DNA of 64,000 bases from Salirhabdus salicampi (GTDB lineage Bacteria > Bacillota > Bacilli > Bacillales > Alkalibacillaceae). A model generated the notes under the pieces. The model was not told where the DNA came from and searched no databases. It was given only the letters and a program-made list of their open reading frames with translations. This document shows, piece after piece, positions 42,141-50,716 of this stretch; within the stretch, counting starts at the first letter, position 1, and every line of letters starts with the position of its first letter. The DNA lies in the NCBI RefSeq assembly GCF_024259515.1, contig NZ_JANBWE010000001.1, positions 248,001-312,000 on the forward strand, read 5' to 3'. The position numbers were made by a program, and so were the translations under genes.

Positions 42141-42524
42141 TTATTCGCTCTTTTTCGTCTGATCTGACGAATTGTTCATTTTCTCCTCAAGTTCTTTTAA
42201 ACTTTCTTCAACTTGACGAAGATGTTCTTGAATGTTTTGCTGGTGGGGTTCTATCGTTTCTTTCCAGCTATCAATTGATTTTTTCACATCTTGCGATAAA
42301 TCTCTTAACAGCGCAGCTCCCTCTTTAGAGGTGCGTGTTAGTTGATTTTTTAAATCAATTCCTTCGTTCGTTAATTCCGTAATGGTTTCTTTTAATTTAA
42401 GACTTTGTTCCCTCGCCCGGCGACGAACTTCTTCACCAGAAGCTGGGGTACTTAACAGTACAGTTGAGGCTCCGACAACACTTCCGAAAAAGAAGCCGAG
42501 CAATAGAGATTTTCCTTTTGCCAT
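42141..42524 (-). CDS. yhaH: YtxH-domain membrane protein (YhaH-like)
   Basis: 127 residues from ATG-42524 (AAGGGG 8 bases upstream). 'KSLLLGFFFGSVVGASTVLLSTPASGEEVRRRARE' is the YtxH/gas-vesicle-like domain: a single N-terminal membrane helix with a 'P.SG.E.R' turn, followed by a long amphipathic coiled coil (~45-120). Location beside hit matches B. subtilis yhaH. Function unknown; members are often stress- or sporulation-associated. Confidence 0.88.
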   Translation of the reverse strand: MAKGKSLLLGFFFGSVVGASTVLLSTPASGEEVRRRAREQSLKLKETITELTNEGIDLKNQLTRTSKEGAALLRDLSQDVKKSIDSWKETIEPHQQNIQEHLRQVEESLKELEEKMNNSSDQTKKSE

Positions 42525-42652
42525 ATCCATTACCCCTTTCTCTAATGTTTATTATAACGTTTTTCTAGCTTAATGTTTAGGACAATCGTTAAAAAACATG
42601 AAAAGACTCCTATTTTCCTAACAGATGTCTATTCGTAAGGGTTTGTCCAATG

Positions 42653-43069
42653 TTAAAGTGCATCCGTAATGAGGCTGGCAATTTGTTGTAATTCTTCAGG
42701 GGTACTGTTGCCGTCCGTAGTCCATTTTGCACCAAACCCATCATGTTCATCATATCGCGGAATAAGATGTATATGTAAATGAAAGACTGTTTGTCCAGCA
42801 AATTCACGATTATTATTTAATATGTTCAATCCTTTCGGTTTAAATGCTTGGTCAATTGCATTTGCTACCTTTGGAACACGAGCGAATAATTTTTCGGCAA
42901 CATCACTTTCTAGTTCGAATATATCTTTGGTATGTGTTTTCGGAATAATTAAAGTATGCCCTTTTGTAACTTGACTTATATCAAGAAACGCATGAATATG
43001 TTCATCTTCATACACCTTAGCAGAAGGTATTTCACCGTTAATAATTTTACAAAAAATACAATCTGACAT
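42653..43069 (-). CDS. hit: HIT-family nucleotide hydrolase
   Basis: 138 residues from ATG-43069 behind GGAGG. The histidine triad 'HLHIHLIPR' (~100-108) is intact, as are the N-terminal 'CIFCKIINGEIPSAKVYEDE' and 'GHTLIIPKTH' motifs; the C-x2-C at the start may bind zinc. Hint-type enzymes hydrolyse adenosine phosphoramidates and related nucleotides. Divergent from ecsA as in B. subtilis. A perfect palindrome sits just upstream of its ribosome-binding site. Confidence 0.93.
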   Translation of the reverse strand: MSDCIFCKIINGEIPSAKVYEDEHIHAFLDISQVTKGHTLIIPKTHTKDIFELESDVAEKLFARVPKVANAIDQAFKPKGLNILNNNREFAGQTVFHLHIHLIPRYDEHDGFGAKWTTDGNSTPEELQQIASLITDAL

Positions 43070-43085
43070 TATAACCCTCCTCACT

Positions 43086-43114
43086 ATGTTTCCTTTATTG
43101 TATAAAGGAAACAT
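43086..43114. repeat. Perfect palindrome upstream of hit
   Basis: ATGTTTCCTTTA (43086-43097), 5-base spacer, TAAAGGAAACAT (43103-43114). It is 17 bases upstream of the hit start codon, so it could be an operator or a leader hairpin. Confidence 0.65.
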
Positions 43115-43117
43115 TTG

Positions 43118-43156
43118 GTTGTAAAGAAAAACAGAGCACTAAAGAGTGCTCTGTTT
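43118..43156 (-). terminator. Leftward terminator in the hit-ecsA gap
   Basis: AAACAGAGCACT (43129-43140), loop AAAG, AGTGCTCTGTTT (43145-43156): 12 bp perfect. On the minus strand it is followed by TTCTTT after TT; the plus-strand side has no T-run. No known gene is read leftward into it, which implies a transcript from the gap itself. Confidence 0.7.
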
Positions 43157-43159
43157 GAA

Positions 43160-43370
43160 GGTAAAGGGTAGCAACTGATTCATGAGATGGGGAATTACAC
43201 TGGGAATTTTACATAACCAGGTAATTTGCTTCAGATGCTGTGAAACGATACGTGGTGAAAGAATTGTCTTTCACGGACACCCCATTTCGAATGGTTTATC
43301 GGCTTAAGACAATGTTTCACAAAACTGCTCCCAAAACCTTCAATCATTATTGTGTACAAGGAATATAATT
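43160..43370 (-). ncRNA. Candidate structured RNA between hit and ecsA
   Basis: Nested inverted repeats: outer arms GTGAAAC (near 43241) and GTTTCAC (near 43314); inside them GTGAAAG/CTTTCAC enclosing about six bases, and CCATT-TCG-AATGG. This gives a three-way-junction-like fold. The leftward terminator at 43118-43156 suggests transcription on the minus strand. I could not name an RNA family or find a near-consensus promoter, so this stays tentative. Confidence 0.35.
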
Positions 43371-43441
43371 TTATACAAACTTTTGATTTTCAATGTATTG
43401 ATGGTAAAATTTACACTAAGTTAAGGGAAAAGAGGGATAGT

Positions 43442-44185
43442 ATGGATTCGCTTTTACATATAGACAAACTCGTAGGTGGATATACACAAAAAAATGTACT
43501 CCATGGGATATCGTTTGATGTACGCCCCCATGAGATTGTAGGTTTAATTGGCTTAAATGGTGCCGGGAAAAGTACGACAATCAAGCATATTATTGGTCTG
43601 ATGGAGCCAAAGAAGGGCAATATCACAATCAATGGAAAGACTTTTCACGAACAACCGGAACAATACCGCAAACAATTCGCTTACATTCCTGAAATGCCTG
43701 TTTTATATGAAGAGCTTACATTGTATGAACACTTACGTTTAACAGCGATGGCGTATGACATTTCTGAAAAGGAATTTGAAGAACGAATACAACCACTATT
43801 AAAAGAATTTCGTCTTGATAAGAAACTAAAATTTTTCCCCGTGCATTTTTCAAAAGGAATGCGGCAAAAAGTCATGATCATGTGCGCTTTTTTAATTCAG
43901 CCTCTCCTTTATATCGTAGATGAGCCCTTTCTCGGTCTTGATCCGTTAGGTATTCAGTCGTATTTAACAATGATGAACAATATGAAGGAACAAGGAGCAG
44001 GTGTGTTGATGTCTACACACATTTTAGCAACAGCAGAACGTTATTGTGATCGGTTTGTCATTGTACATGAAGGTCAAGTGAGAGCGAAGGGTACATTAGA
44101 TGAACTGCGCCAACAGTTTCGAATGCCTTCAGCTACGTTGGATGATTTGTATATTCAACTAACAAAGGAAGATGACAATGTTTAA
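43442..44185 (+). CDS. ecsA: EcsA, ABC transporter ATP-binding protein
   Basis: 247 residues, as in B. subtilis EcsA; start ATG-43442 (AAGAGGGATAG upstream). Walker A 'GLNGAGKST', signature 'HFSKGMRQKVMIMCAF', Walker B 'YIVDEPFLGLDPLG' and 'STHILATAERYCD' are intact. With EcsB it is required in B. subtilis for protein secretion, competence and sporulation through intramembrane proteolysis by RasP. First gene of the ecsABC operon. Confidence 0.93.
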   Translation: MDSLLHIDKLVGGYTQKNVLHGISFDVRPHEIVGLIGLNGAGKSTTIKHIIGLMEPKKGNITINGKTFHEQPEQYRKQFAYIPEMPVLYEELTLYEHLRLTAMAYDISEKEFEERIQPLLKEFRLDKKLKFFPVHFSKGMRQKVMIMCAFLIQPLLYIVDEPFLGLDPLGIQSYLTMMNNMKEQGAGVLMSTHILATAERYCDRFVIVHEGQVRAKGTLDELRQQFRMPSATLDDLYIQLTKEDDNV

Positions 44186-45395
44186 CGCAAATGAGTTATG
44201 GAAGAAGAGACTAACGAGTCATGTAAAGGAATTGGGTCGTTATATGCGTCTGATGTTTAACGATCATTTAGCTTTCGCTTTATTATTTTTTGTAGCAGCA
44301 TCGGCATATTACTATCAACAATGGATCCAAACGTTACCGCGTACATTTCCGGTAGAATGGATTATGGCGATTACGTTAGGTATATTACTGACCCATAGTC
44401 CCGTGCGGACGTTGCTAAAGGAAGCAGACACAGTCTTTTTATTGCCGGCTGAACATAAGTTGAAACCATATTTTAACAAAAGCTTAGTGTATAGCATTTC
44501 AATTCAGATGTATTGGCTTGTATTAGTTGTTGCCGCTGTTGCCCCGTTATATTTGTCCGTAACGAACCAACATGCCGTTTGGTTGTTATATCTACTAATT
44601 GTTTTATTTGTTTTTAAGGCATGGAATATATTGGCTTCCTGGTGGATGTTAAAACAAAGGGACCGTCAATCCCACTTTTTTGATGTATTAGTCCGTTTAT
44701 TATTGAACATCTTTACGATCTTCTTTTTTTTACAGGGGAACGCATACTTGTATGCGACTATTACAACCGTTATGTTTGTAGGAATATTGTTATTTAATTA
44801 CATGACAACAGCGAAAAAGGGACTAGCCTGGGATGTGTTGATTGAAAAAGATATGGCAAGAATGCAATCTTTTTATCGATTGGCGAACTTGTTTACTGAT
44901 GTACCCCATTTAAAACAACGGGTAAAAAAACGCCGATTCCTCGTTCGCTTCTTAGTGTCATTAGTACCATTTAAACATGAGGGGACATATGATTACTTAT
45001 ATCGAATTACATTTGCCCGTAGTAGTGATTACTTAGGTATGTATGTCCGTTTATTCTTGCTAGCTGCCTTTTTTATTTTTTGGATCCCAAGTGTTTGGTT
45101 CAAATTAGTCTTTGCCTTGCTGTTTATTTACTTAAGTGGTTTTCAACTTCTTACGTTATGGAACCATTACCGAACAATGGATTGGTTAGACTTATACCCA
45201 ATTCCTAAAAATGTCCGTCAAAGAGCAATCACCCATTTGTTACTTCAGTTGTTAGTAGTAAAAACATTTTTATTAGGTCTCTTAATTGCTATGGCTGCTT
45301 CATGGCAAGAGATGGTTTTACTCTGGATTCTTGGCGGGTTGTTTACGATGTTTTTTATTCAGTTTTATGTAAAGAAGAAGTTGCGTGCTTCATAG
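44178..45395 (+). CDS. ecsB: EcsB, ABC transporter membrane subunit
   Basis: 405 residues, start ATG-44178 (AAAGGA upstream; the ATG at 44172 is an alternative), overlapping ecsA by eight bases. At least six membrane segments in two blocks, with a basic cytoplasmic stretch ('KQRVKKRRFLVRFLVSLVPFKHEG') between. Conserved N-terminus 'ELWKKRLTSHVKELGRYMRLMFNDHLAFALLFF'. Membrane partner of EcsA. Confidence 0.92.
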   Translation: MFNANELWKKRLTSHVKELGRYMRLMFNDHLAFALLFFVAASAYYYQQWIQTLPRTFPVEWIMAITLGILLTHSPVRTLLKEADTVFLLPAEHKLKPYFNKSLVYSISIQMYWLVLVVAAVAPLYLSVTNQHAVWLLYLLIVLFVFKAWNILASWWMLKQRDRQSHFFDVLVRLLLNIFTIFFFLQGNAYLYATITTVMFVGILLFNYMTTAKKGLAWDVLIEKDMARMQSFYRLANLFTDVPHLKQRVKKRRFLVRFLVSLVPFKHEGTYDYLYRITFARSSDYLGMYVRLFLLAAFFIFWIPSVWFKLVFALLFIYLSGFQLLTLWNHYRTMDWLDLYPIPKNVRQRAITHLLLQLLVVKTFLLGLLIAMAASWQEMVLLWILGGLFTMFFIQFYVKKKLRAS

Positions 45396-45413
45396 ATGAA
45401 AGGGTTAAATGAA

Positions 45414-46127
45414 ATGGGCCAATATGAACAGGAAGCTTTACGTGAAGCGCTCATTTGGAAGCGAAAAATGGAGCGGAATTCGTCAATGATTATAAAAGGA
45501 TCGAAACAGATTCAGACGAAAATCAATGAAAAAATTCCTCAAAAGGTTCATCGAACGATAACGGATAGTGTACGCAAAATGATGGAATTATCTTTGACAA
45601 GCTCCTCTTATATTTATTCTGTAGATGCAAAAGAGTATTGGACGTTTGAAGAACGAGAACGGGAGGTTAAACGACGGTTAAATCAATACCGAAAGACAGC
45701 AATGGTTGAGGGAGCTGGTACAGGAGCTGGCGGAGTGTTCCTCGGTTTAGCTGATTTTCCGATGCTTCTTAGTATAAAAATGAAATTTTTGTTCGATGCA
45801 GGGCAAATATACGGAATCGATGTACGTCGGTATGAAGAAAGAATGTTTTTGCTACATACCTTTATGGTTGCCTATTCAAGTGAAGAAAAGCGCCGAAAAG
45901 CCTTGTATGTTTTAGTAAACTGGGAACAGGAAAAGTTAACATTCAACCATATGGATTGGCAAACTCTCCAACAAGAATATAGAGATTCGTTGGATGTAGT
46001 CAAAATGTTGCAACTTGTCCCAGGATTTGGTGCTATCGTTGGGGCATGGGCCAATAGAAAATTAATGAACCAATTAGGCGAGACGGTTATGAACGTTTAT
46101 CGCCTACGTTTATTACAGAGTAAGTAA
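45414..46127 (+). CDS. ecsC: EcsC family protein
   Basis: 237 residues from ATG-45414 (AAAGGG 9 bases upstream; an in-frame ATG at 45396 directly abuts the ecsB stop). The EcsC domain is visible from 'YSVDAKEYWTFEEREREVKRRLNQYRKTAMVEGAGTGAGGVFLGLADFPMLLSIKMKFLFDAGQIYG' onward, with a Gly-rich hydrophobic patch. Function is unknown and in B. subtilis dispensable for the Ecs phenotype. Last gene of the operon before a strong terminator. Confidence 0.9.
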   Translation: MGQYEQEALREALIWKRKMERNSSMIIKGSKQIQTKINEKIPQKVHRTITDSVRKMMELSLTSSSYIYSVDAKEYWTFEEREREVKRRLNQYRKTAMVEGAGTGAGGVFLGLADFPMLLSIKMKFLFDAGQIYGIDVRRYEERMFLLHTFMVAYSSEEKRRKALYVLVNWEQEKLTFNHMDWQTLQQEYRDSLDVVKMLQLVPGFGAIVGAWANRKLMNQLGETVMNVYRLRLLQSK

Positions 46128-46142
46128 ATAAGCCCACCCAAT

Positions 46143-46180
46143 GAAAAAGCCCAAATCCACATGTCGATTTGGGCTTTTCC
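46143..46180. terminator. Bidirectional terminator between ecsC and the amidohydrolase
   Basis: AAAAAGCCCAAATC, 8-base loop, GATTTGGGCTTTT; T-runs on both strands serve the convergent genes. Confidence 0.9.
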
Positions 46181-46209
46181 TAATGATAATATTCCCAGCA
46201 TACATTTTC

Positions 46210-47391
46210 TTACGTATAGCCGTTTTCCTGTTGGTACAGGCGATATGCTTGCACTAACGTTTTTGCGCTAAGTGGTAATGCACGTTCATCGAAATCAAAC
46301 ATTGGGTGATGATGGGGGTACACATGTCCTTCTTTTTGTGCCCCTGTAAAATAAAAGGCTCCAGGTTTATGCTGAAGATAGTAAGCGAAATCTTCTCCCC
46401 CCATTACAGGAAGGATTTCTTCTGTTCTTTCAATTCCGCTAACTTCTGTAAAGCCATCTAAAATTAATTCCGCTTCTTTTCTATGATTCATAACAGGTGG
46501 ATATCCTTTTAAATAATTTAGTTCATAGTCAGCCTCATAAGGTAGGCATGCACTTTTCACCATATTTTCAATTGTCTTTATAATTTTAGTTTGAACATCT
46601 TCATCAAACATTCGAACTGTACCTGATATCCGTGCTTGATCGGCAATGACGTTAAATGCCTGCCCTGCTTCAAATGTTCCAACTGTCACAACGGCTGTAC
46701 TTAATGGATCTAATCTTCTGCTGACAATCTGTTGTAGCTGCGTTACGAGCTGGGAACCGATAACAATTGCATCTTTCGTTTGATGTGGAAGTGCTCCGTG
46801 GCCTCCCTTACCTTTAATGGTAATTTCAAACCGATCTGCCCCTGCCATAAATGGTCCTTTTGTTGTTTGAATGACCCCAACAGGTGCATCAGCCCATAAG
46901 TGGGTACCGAATACAGCATCAACCCCCTTTAGCGCACCGTCATCAATCATCGGTTTTGCTCCGCCTGGAGCATACTCTTCTGCTGGTTGATGTAAAAATA
47001 CGACTGTACCGGGAAGGTCCTCTTGATAAGGAAGAAGGGCTTTTGCTACTCCTAATAGTGAGGCTGTATGTCCGTCATGACCACATGCGTGCATAACACC
47101 TGGTACTGTTGATTTGTATGGAACATCTTTCTCATCTTGGATAGGTAATGCATCAAAATCCGCTCTTAATGCAACTGTTTTTCCATCTTTTCCACCATTC
47201 AACGTTGCAACAACCCCATAACCTCCAATATTTGTTTCGTATGGTATCCCCCATTCTTCATATTGTTGTGCAATAAACTGGGATGTGTGTTTTTCTTGGA
47301 AAGATAGTTCGGGATGCTGGTGCAAATATCTCCTTGTATCTACCATTTCTTGGTACGATGATTCAATCTTTTCAAAGATTTCGTTCCACAT
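46210..47391 (-). CDS. yhaA: M20-family amidohydrolase (YhaA-like)
   Basis: 393 residues, start ATG-47391 behind AGGGGGA. M20D motifs are complete: 'LRADFDALPIQDEKDVPYKS', 'HACGHDGHTASLLGVA' and 'VFLHQPAEEYAPGGAKPM', with Cys/His/Glu metal ligands for two divalent cations; the dimerisation domain follows ('ITIKGKGGHGALPHQTKDAI'). Such enzymes deacylate N-acyl amino acids or similar amides. Position next to ecs matches B. subtilis yhaA. Confidence 0.9.
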   Translation of the reverse strand: MWNEIFEKIESSYQEMVDTRRYLHQHPELSFQEKHTSQFIAQQYEEWGIPYETNIGGYGVVATLNGGKDGKTVALRADFDALPIQDEKDVPYKSTVPGVMHACGHDGHTASLLGVAKALLPYQEDLPGTVVFLHQPAEEYAPGGAKPMIDDGALKGVDAVFGTHLWADAPVGVIQTTKGPFMAGADRFEITIKGKGGHGALPHQTKDAIVIGSQLVTQLQQIVSRRLDPLSTAVVTVGTFEAGQAFNVIADQARISGTVRMFDEDVQTKIIKTIENMVKSACLPYEADYELNYLKGYPPVMNHRKEAELILDGFTEVSGIERTEEILPVMGGEDFAYYLQHKPGAFYFTGAQKEGHVYPHHHPMFDFDERALPLSAKTLVQAYRLYQQENGYT

Positions 47392-47439
47392 TATGTATCC
47401 CCCTAACAAAGTAGTTTAATAGTATTATAGCAAAATAAA

Positions 47440-47463
47440 GCTCCGAACATGTTGTTCGGAGTT
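47440..47463 (-). terminator. Terminator of the ferritin-like gene
   Basis: CTCCGAAC (47441-47448), 5-base loop, GTTCGGAG (47454-47461); on the minus strand followed by CTTTATTTTG. Lies between the ferritin-like gene and the amidohydrolase start. Confidence 0.75.
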
Positions 47464-47470
47464 TTATCTT

Positions 47471-47905
47471 TTATTGAAGTAGTGGATCATCAAGAAGGCG
47501 TTCCATCTCTTCTTTATGATGTGTTTCATCTGCAATCATATCTTCGAGTTTTATTACAAGCTCAGTGTAACCGAGTTGTTCAGCCTGCTCTTTTCTCTGT
47601 ATATAACGTTCGATTGTATCAATTTCGGCTTGTTTTGCCGCTTCCAACATTTCACGAATCCCTGTTAATTGTGGAACCGACTTCGGTGTCGTCGTTGGTG
47701 TTCCACCTAATGTTTTAATTTTTTCAGATAAGTAAAGGGCATGACTCGCCTCATCAGTAATTTCCCCTTCAAAAAAAGGTTTCAATACTGGTCTAAATAG
47801 CCCCTTCACTACTGCAGCATTATATGTATACATAATGACAGCAGCATATTCATTGGCGAGGTCCTCGTTTAATCCTTCAATTAACGCTGATTTTTCATTG
47901 TCCAT
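47471..47905 (-). CDS. Ferritin-like di-iron protein
   Basis: 144 residues, four-helix bundle. Carboxylate/His ligands are in the ferritin-like pattern: 'NEDLANEYAAVIMYTYNA', 'EGEITDEASHALYLSEKI', 'AEIDTIERYIQRKEQAEQLG' and 'DMIADETHHKEEMERLL', giving two E..ExxH-type half-sites. It resembles bacterioferritin/Dps-related or rubrerythrin-like proteins lacking a rubredoxin domain. Probable role in iron oxidation, storage or peroxide reduction. Monocistronic; a ribosome-binding site AAAGGGGTGACAT precedes the ATG. Confidence 0.85.
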   Translation of the reverse strand: MDNEKSALIEGLNEDLANEYAAVIMYTYNAAVVKGLFRPVLKPFFEGEITDEASHALYLSEKIKTLGGTPTTTPKSVPQLTGIREMLEAAKQAEIDTIERYIQRKEQAEQLGYTELVIKLEDMIADETHHKEEMERLLDDPLLQ

Positions 47906-48106
47906 TTGATGTCACCCCTTTTTTTAAAATATCTATTATACGTTTCCCGAGAACACAATGATTTAAACAATTCTGTCACTCTCCGTCTAGAGACCGAGGA
48001 AGAACCCATCCATAGCTCGTTATGCTATGACTATTTTTAGATTATTATGGATATAAGGAAACTTTCGTAAAGAGTAAAAGCATTTTATATATAGAATACG
48101 TTCGAT

Positions 48107-48154
48107 TAACTAATATTGCAGGACAATAAACGCAATGAGTCAAAATATTAGTTA
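48107..48154 (+). repeat. Long inverted repeat in the liaF leader
   Basis: TAACTAATATT (48107-48117) and AATATTAGTTA (48144-48154) form an 11-bp perfect stem around a 26-base loop that contains a smaller ATTGC/GCAAT stem. It ends ten bases before the liaF ribosome-binding site. Confidence 0.6.
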
Positions 48155-48178
48155 GACGAAAAAAAGGGTGAAGATAAA

Positions 48179-48949
48179 ATGAAAATTCGTACATTGTTTA
48201 AAATGATTGTTGCAATACTTTTCATATTACTCGGCACTACGCTTTTATTATCAAATATTGGTATTATTTCCGTGGAAATAGCGGGCATTTTGTCAATTTT
48301 TTGGCCAGTAGTTTTTTTAATTGTAGGCATAAAACTGTTGTTCAATCGTTTAAGAAAGCGGGGAGGTAGCTGGACAGTCGGATCCTTCCTTCTCATATAC
48401 GGCTCTTTATTGCTTGTAGGGCAATTTGGAACATTCACATTTGCATATAGTGATGTTTGGAGACTTTGGCCGTTATTGTTCATATATATTGGGATGAATT
48501 TCTTACAATTTTCAAAGAAAAAAAAAGAGAGTGTAAGAGTCGTTTCAGTAGGTAACATGAATCAATCAGGGAGTAGTACGGACTATCGTGAAAAACATTT
48601 TGTGGGCAATCAACGGTTTACACAGGAAAATTGGAAAGTGGAACCGATGGATTTATGGTCTGGTGTCGGTGATTATCGTTTTGATTTCACAAAAGCGTTT
48701 ATTCCTGAAAAAGAAACGTCAATTACAATTCGCGGATGGGTTGGGGATATAAAAATGATGGTGCCAGAAGACTTAGCTTTTAACATTGAGGCGACTGCTA
48801 ATGTTGGTGACATTCAAATTATTGACCAAAAAGCAGAAGGATTGAATAAATATATTATGTATGAAACACCCGATTATGGTGAGGCAAGCAAAAAACTTAA
48901 GATAAAATTAGATTTTCAAGTCGGTGACATTCGAGTAGACCGGGTATAG
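48179..48949 (+). CDS. liaF: LiaF-like inhibitor of envelope-stress signalling
   Basis: 256 residues. N-terminal half has three to four membrane helices ('IVAILFILLGTTLLLSNIGIISVEIAGILSIFWPVVFLIVGIKLLF'); the C-terminal half is a beta-rich DUF2154 domain ('WSGVGDYRFDFTKAFIPEKETSITIRGWVGDIKMMVPEDLAFNIEATANVGDIQ'). This is the LiaF/VraT layout, a membrane protein that keeps the LiaS kinase inactive until the cell wall is damaged. It is followed at once by the kinase and regulator genes. The effector genes liaIH are not in the window. Confidence 0.9.
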   Translation: MKIRTLFKMIVAILFILLGTTLLLSNIGIISVEIAGILSIFWPVVFLIVGIKLLFNRLRKRGGSWTVGSFLLIYGSLLLVGQFGTFTFAYSDVWRLWPLLFIYIGMNFLQFSKKKKESVRVVSVGNMNQSGSSTDYREKHFVGNQRFTQENWKVEPMDLWSGVGDYRFDFTKAFIPEKETSITIRGWVGDIKMMVPEDLAFNIEATANVGDIQIIDQKAEGLNKYIMYETPDYGEASKKLKIKLDFQVGDIRVDRV

Positions 48950-48960
48950 GAGTGGGGCAT

Positions 48961-50001
48961 ATGTTTGCGAAAATAAATACGTTACGATTTCGATTTGTAA
49001 AGTCCCAATTACAAACGATTTATTTTTCTTTATTAATTATCGCTTTTTTGTTGTTTTTCAGTTACTCTGTGTTTCAACCTGTATGGCTTACCCTCGAAAG
49101 TATTTTCCTTTTTCTAAGTTTAAGTATTTTCGTTATGACACCTGTATCGGTTTATGTCGGATTCAAATATGGAACCCCTTTTAAAGAACGGTTAGAAGCA
49201 ATCTCTGTGCTCATTTCGGCTCTGGCGAAAGGCAGATATTCATCTAGAATATTAGACTCTGAAACAGGTGATGAAATAGGGCAAATTACTGTAGAATTAA
49301 ATGAGTTAGCAAACAAAATGCAGGAACAAGTAAAATCATTACAACGAATGGCAGATGAAAAATCAGAATATGCACAACATGCTCACATAGCAGCAACTGT
49401 GGAAGAAAGGCAGCGAATTGCTCGCGATCTACACGATGCGGTAAGCCAACAGTTGTTTGCGTTAACGATGATGTCCGAAGCCACGGTTCGTATTATGGAT
49501 AAAGATGTGGGCAAGGCAAAGGGCCAAATTGAAGAGATTACCAATATGGCTTTACAAGCCCAAACAGAAATGAGGGCATTGTTGTTGCATTTACGTCCTG
49601 TGCATTTATCAGGAGAGTCGTTGAAAACAGGATTATATAACTTAATAGAAGAACTACAACAAAAGTGTCAAATTGATTTTCATGTCGATGTAGAAAACAT
49701 TGGAAAGCTGTCAGATGCAAAAGAAGAACATTTATTCCGAATGATACAAGAATCGCTTTCAAATATCTTACGTCACGCTAATGCAACAAAGGTTGCGATT
49801 AACTTAAAAAAGAAGGAACATGACATTTATTTACATATTACTGATAACGGTGACGGTTTTAATGTTAATGAAAAACTGGTAAACAAAACGTCTTATGGGT
49901 TAAAGACGATAAAAGAGCGCTGTGAGGAATTAGGTGGAACATTTACAGTTCGGTCACAAAAGGGAGAAGGGACATATATCTCTATTTTAATTCCACAGTA
50001 G
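48961..50001 (+). CDS. liaS: LiaS-like sensor histidine kinase
   Basis: 346 residues from ATG-48961 (GGAG 8 bases upstream). Two membrane helices with almost no external loop (~20-75, an intramembrane-sensing kinase), a HAMP linker, then HisKA_3 with phospho-acceptor His in 'ERQRIARDLHDAVSQQLFALTMMSE' and an HATPase domain ('MIQESLSNILRHANATKV', 'ITDNGDGFN', 'SYGLKTIKERCEELGG'). Detects bacitracin/vancomycin-type envelope stress in relatives and phosphorylates LiaR. Confidence 0.92.
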   Translation: MFAKINTLRFRFVKSQLQTIYFSLLIIAFLLFFSYSVFQPVWLTLESIFLFLSLSIFVMTPVSVYVGFKYGTPFKERLEAISVLISALAKGRYSSRILDSETGDEIGQITVELNELANKMQEQVKSLQRMADEKSEYAQHAHIAATVEERQRIARDLHDAVSQQLFALTMMSEATVRIMDKDVGKAKGQIEEITNMALQAQTEMRALLLHLRPVHLSGESLKTGLYNLIEELQQKCQIDFHVDVENIGKLSDAKEEHLFRMIQESLSNILRHANATKVAINLKKKEHDIYLHITDNGDGFNVNEKLVNKTSYGLKTIKERCEELGGTFTVRSQKGEGTYISILIPQ

Positions 50002-50012
50002 GGGGAAATGGG

Positions 50013-50663
50013 ATGGAACAAAAGATAAACGTTGTTGTGGTCGATGATCATGAAGTGGTCCGCAAAGGGCTTACAACTTACTTAGAAACAGTAGATGAAT
50101 TAAATATTGTTGGTGAAGCGTCAAATGGAACAGAAGGTATTGAAGTGGCAAAAACGAAAAAACCGGACGTCGTTTTAATGGATTTAATGATGGAAAATGG
50201 GAATGGGATTGAAGCAACGAAAGAAATCATGAGTAAGCTTCCCAATTGTAAAATTATTATTTTAACGAGTTACTATGACGATGAAAAAGTATTTCCGGCA
50301 ATAGAGGCTGGGGCTTTTAGTTATATGTTAAAAACGTCATCAGCAGTTGAGATTGCTGCCGCAATTAAAAAAGCTGCGAAAGGTGAGACGGTAATAGAAC
50401 CAAAGATTGCGGGAAAGATGATGAATAGATTTCGCCATTATGAAACATCCCCCCATGAAGAGTTAACGGAACGGGAATTCGAAGTGTTAATTTGTATTGG
50501 GAATGGTTTAACGAACCAGGAGATCAGTGACAAGCTTTATATAGGGATAAAGACAGTGAAAACGCATGTAAGCAATATTTTAAATAAGCTAGGTGTGCAA
50601 GACCGTACACAAGCTGCTGTATATGCTCATCGAAATGGGTTAATGCAAGGAAAGTATATGTAG
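50013..50663 (+). CDS. liaR: LiaR-like NarL-family response regulator
   Basis: 216 residues. Receiver domain with acidic pocket 'VVVDDHEVVRKGL', phospho-acceptor Asp in 'PDVVLMDLMMENGNG', Thr/Lys in 'ILTSYYDDE' and 'YMLKTSSA'; C-terminal LuxR-type helix-turn-helix 'LTEREFEVLICIGNGLTNQEISDKLYIGIKTVKTHVSNILNKLGVQDRTQA'. Partner of the LiaS-like kinase encoded 11 bases upstream. Confidence 0.93.
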   Translation: MEQKINVVVVDDHEVVRKGLTTYLETVDELNIVGEASNGTEGIEVAKTKKPDVVLMDLMMENGNGIEATKEIMSKLPNCKIIILTSYYDDEKVFPAIEAGAFSYMLKTSSAVEIAAAIKKAAKGETVIEPKIAGKMMNRFRHYETSPHEELTEREFEVLICIGNGLTNQEISDKLYIGIKTVKTHVSNILNKLGVQDRTQAAVYAHRNGLMQGKYM

Positions 50664-50680
50664 GTAACATATAGAAATCA

Positions 50681-50713
50681 AAGAAGGGCTGAAGAGTTGC
50701 CCTTCTTTTTTTA
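50681..50713 (+). terminator. Terminator of liaFSR
   Basis: AAGAAGGGC (50681-50689), 9-base loop, GCCCTTCTT (50699-50707), then six T. Confidence 0.9.
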
Positions 50714-50716
50714 ATT

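Larger units (their letters stand above)
43070..43441. other. hit-ecsA intergenic region with structured elements
   Basis: Contains, from left: the hit ribosome-binding site; a perfect palindrome (43086-43114); a hairpin with a leftward T-run (43118-43156); a stretch rich in paired arms (about 43238-43320); and a likely ecsA promoter (TTGATT at 43382-43387, 16 bases, TAAAAT at 43404-43409). No protein-coding frame is convincing. Confidence 0.6.
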
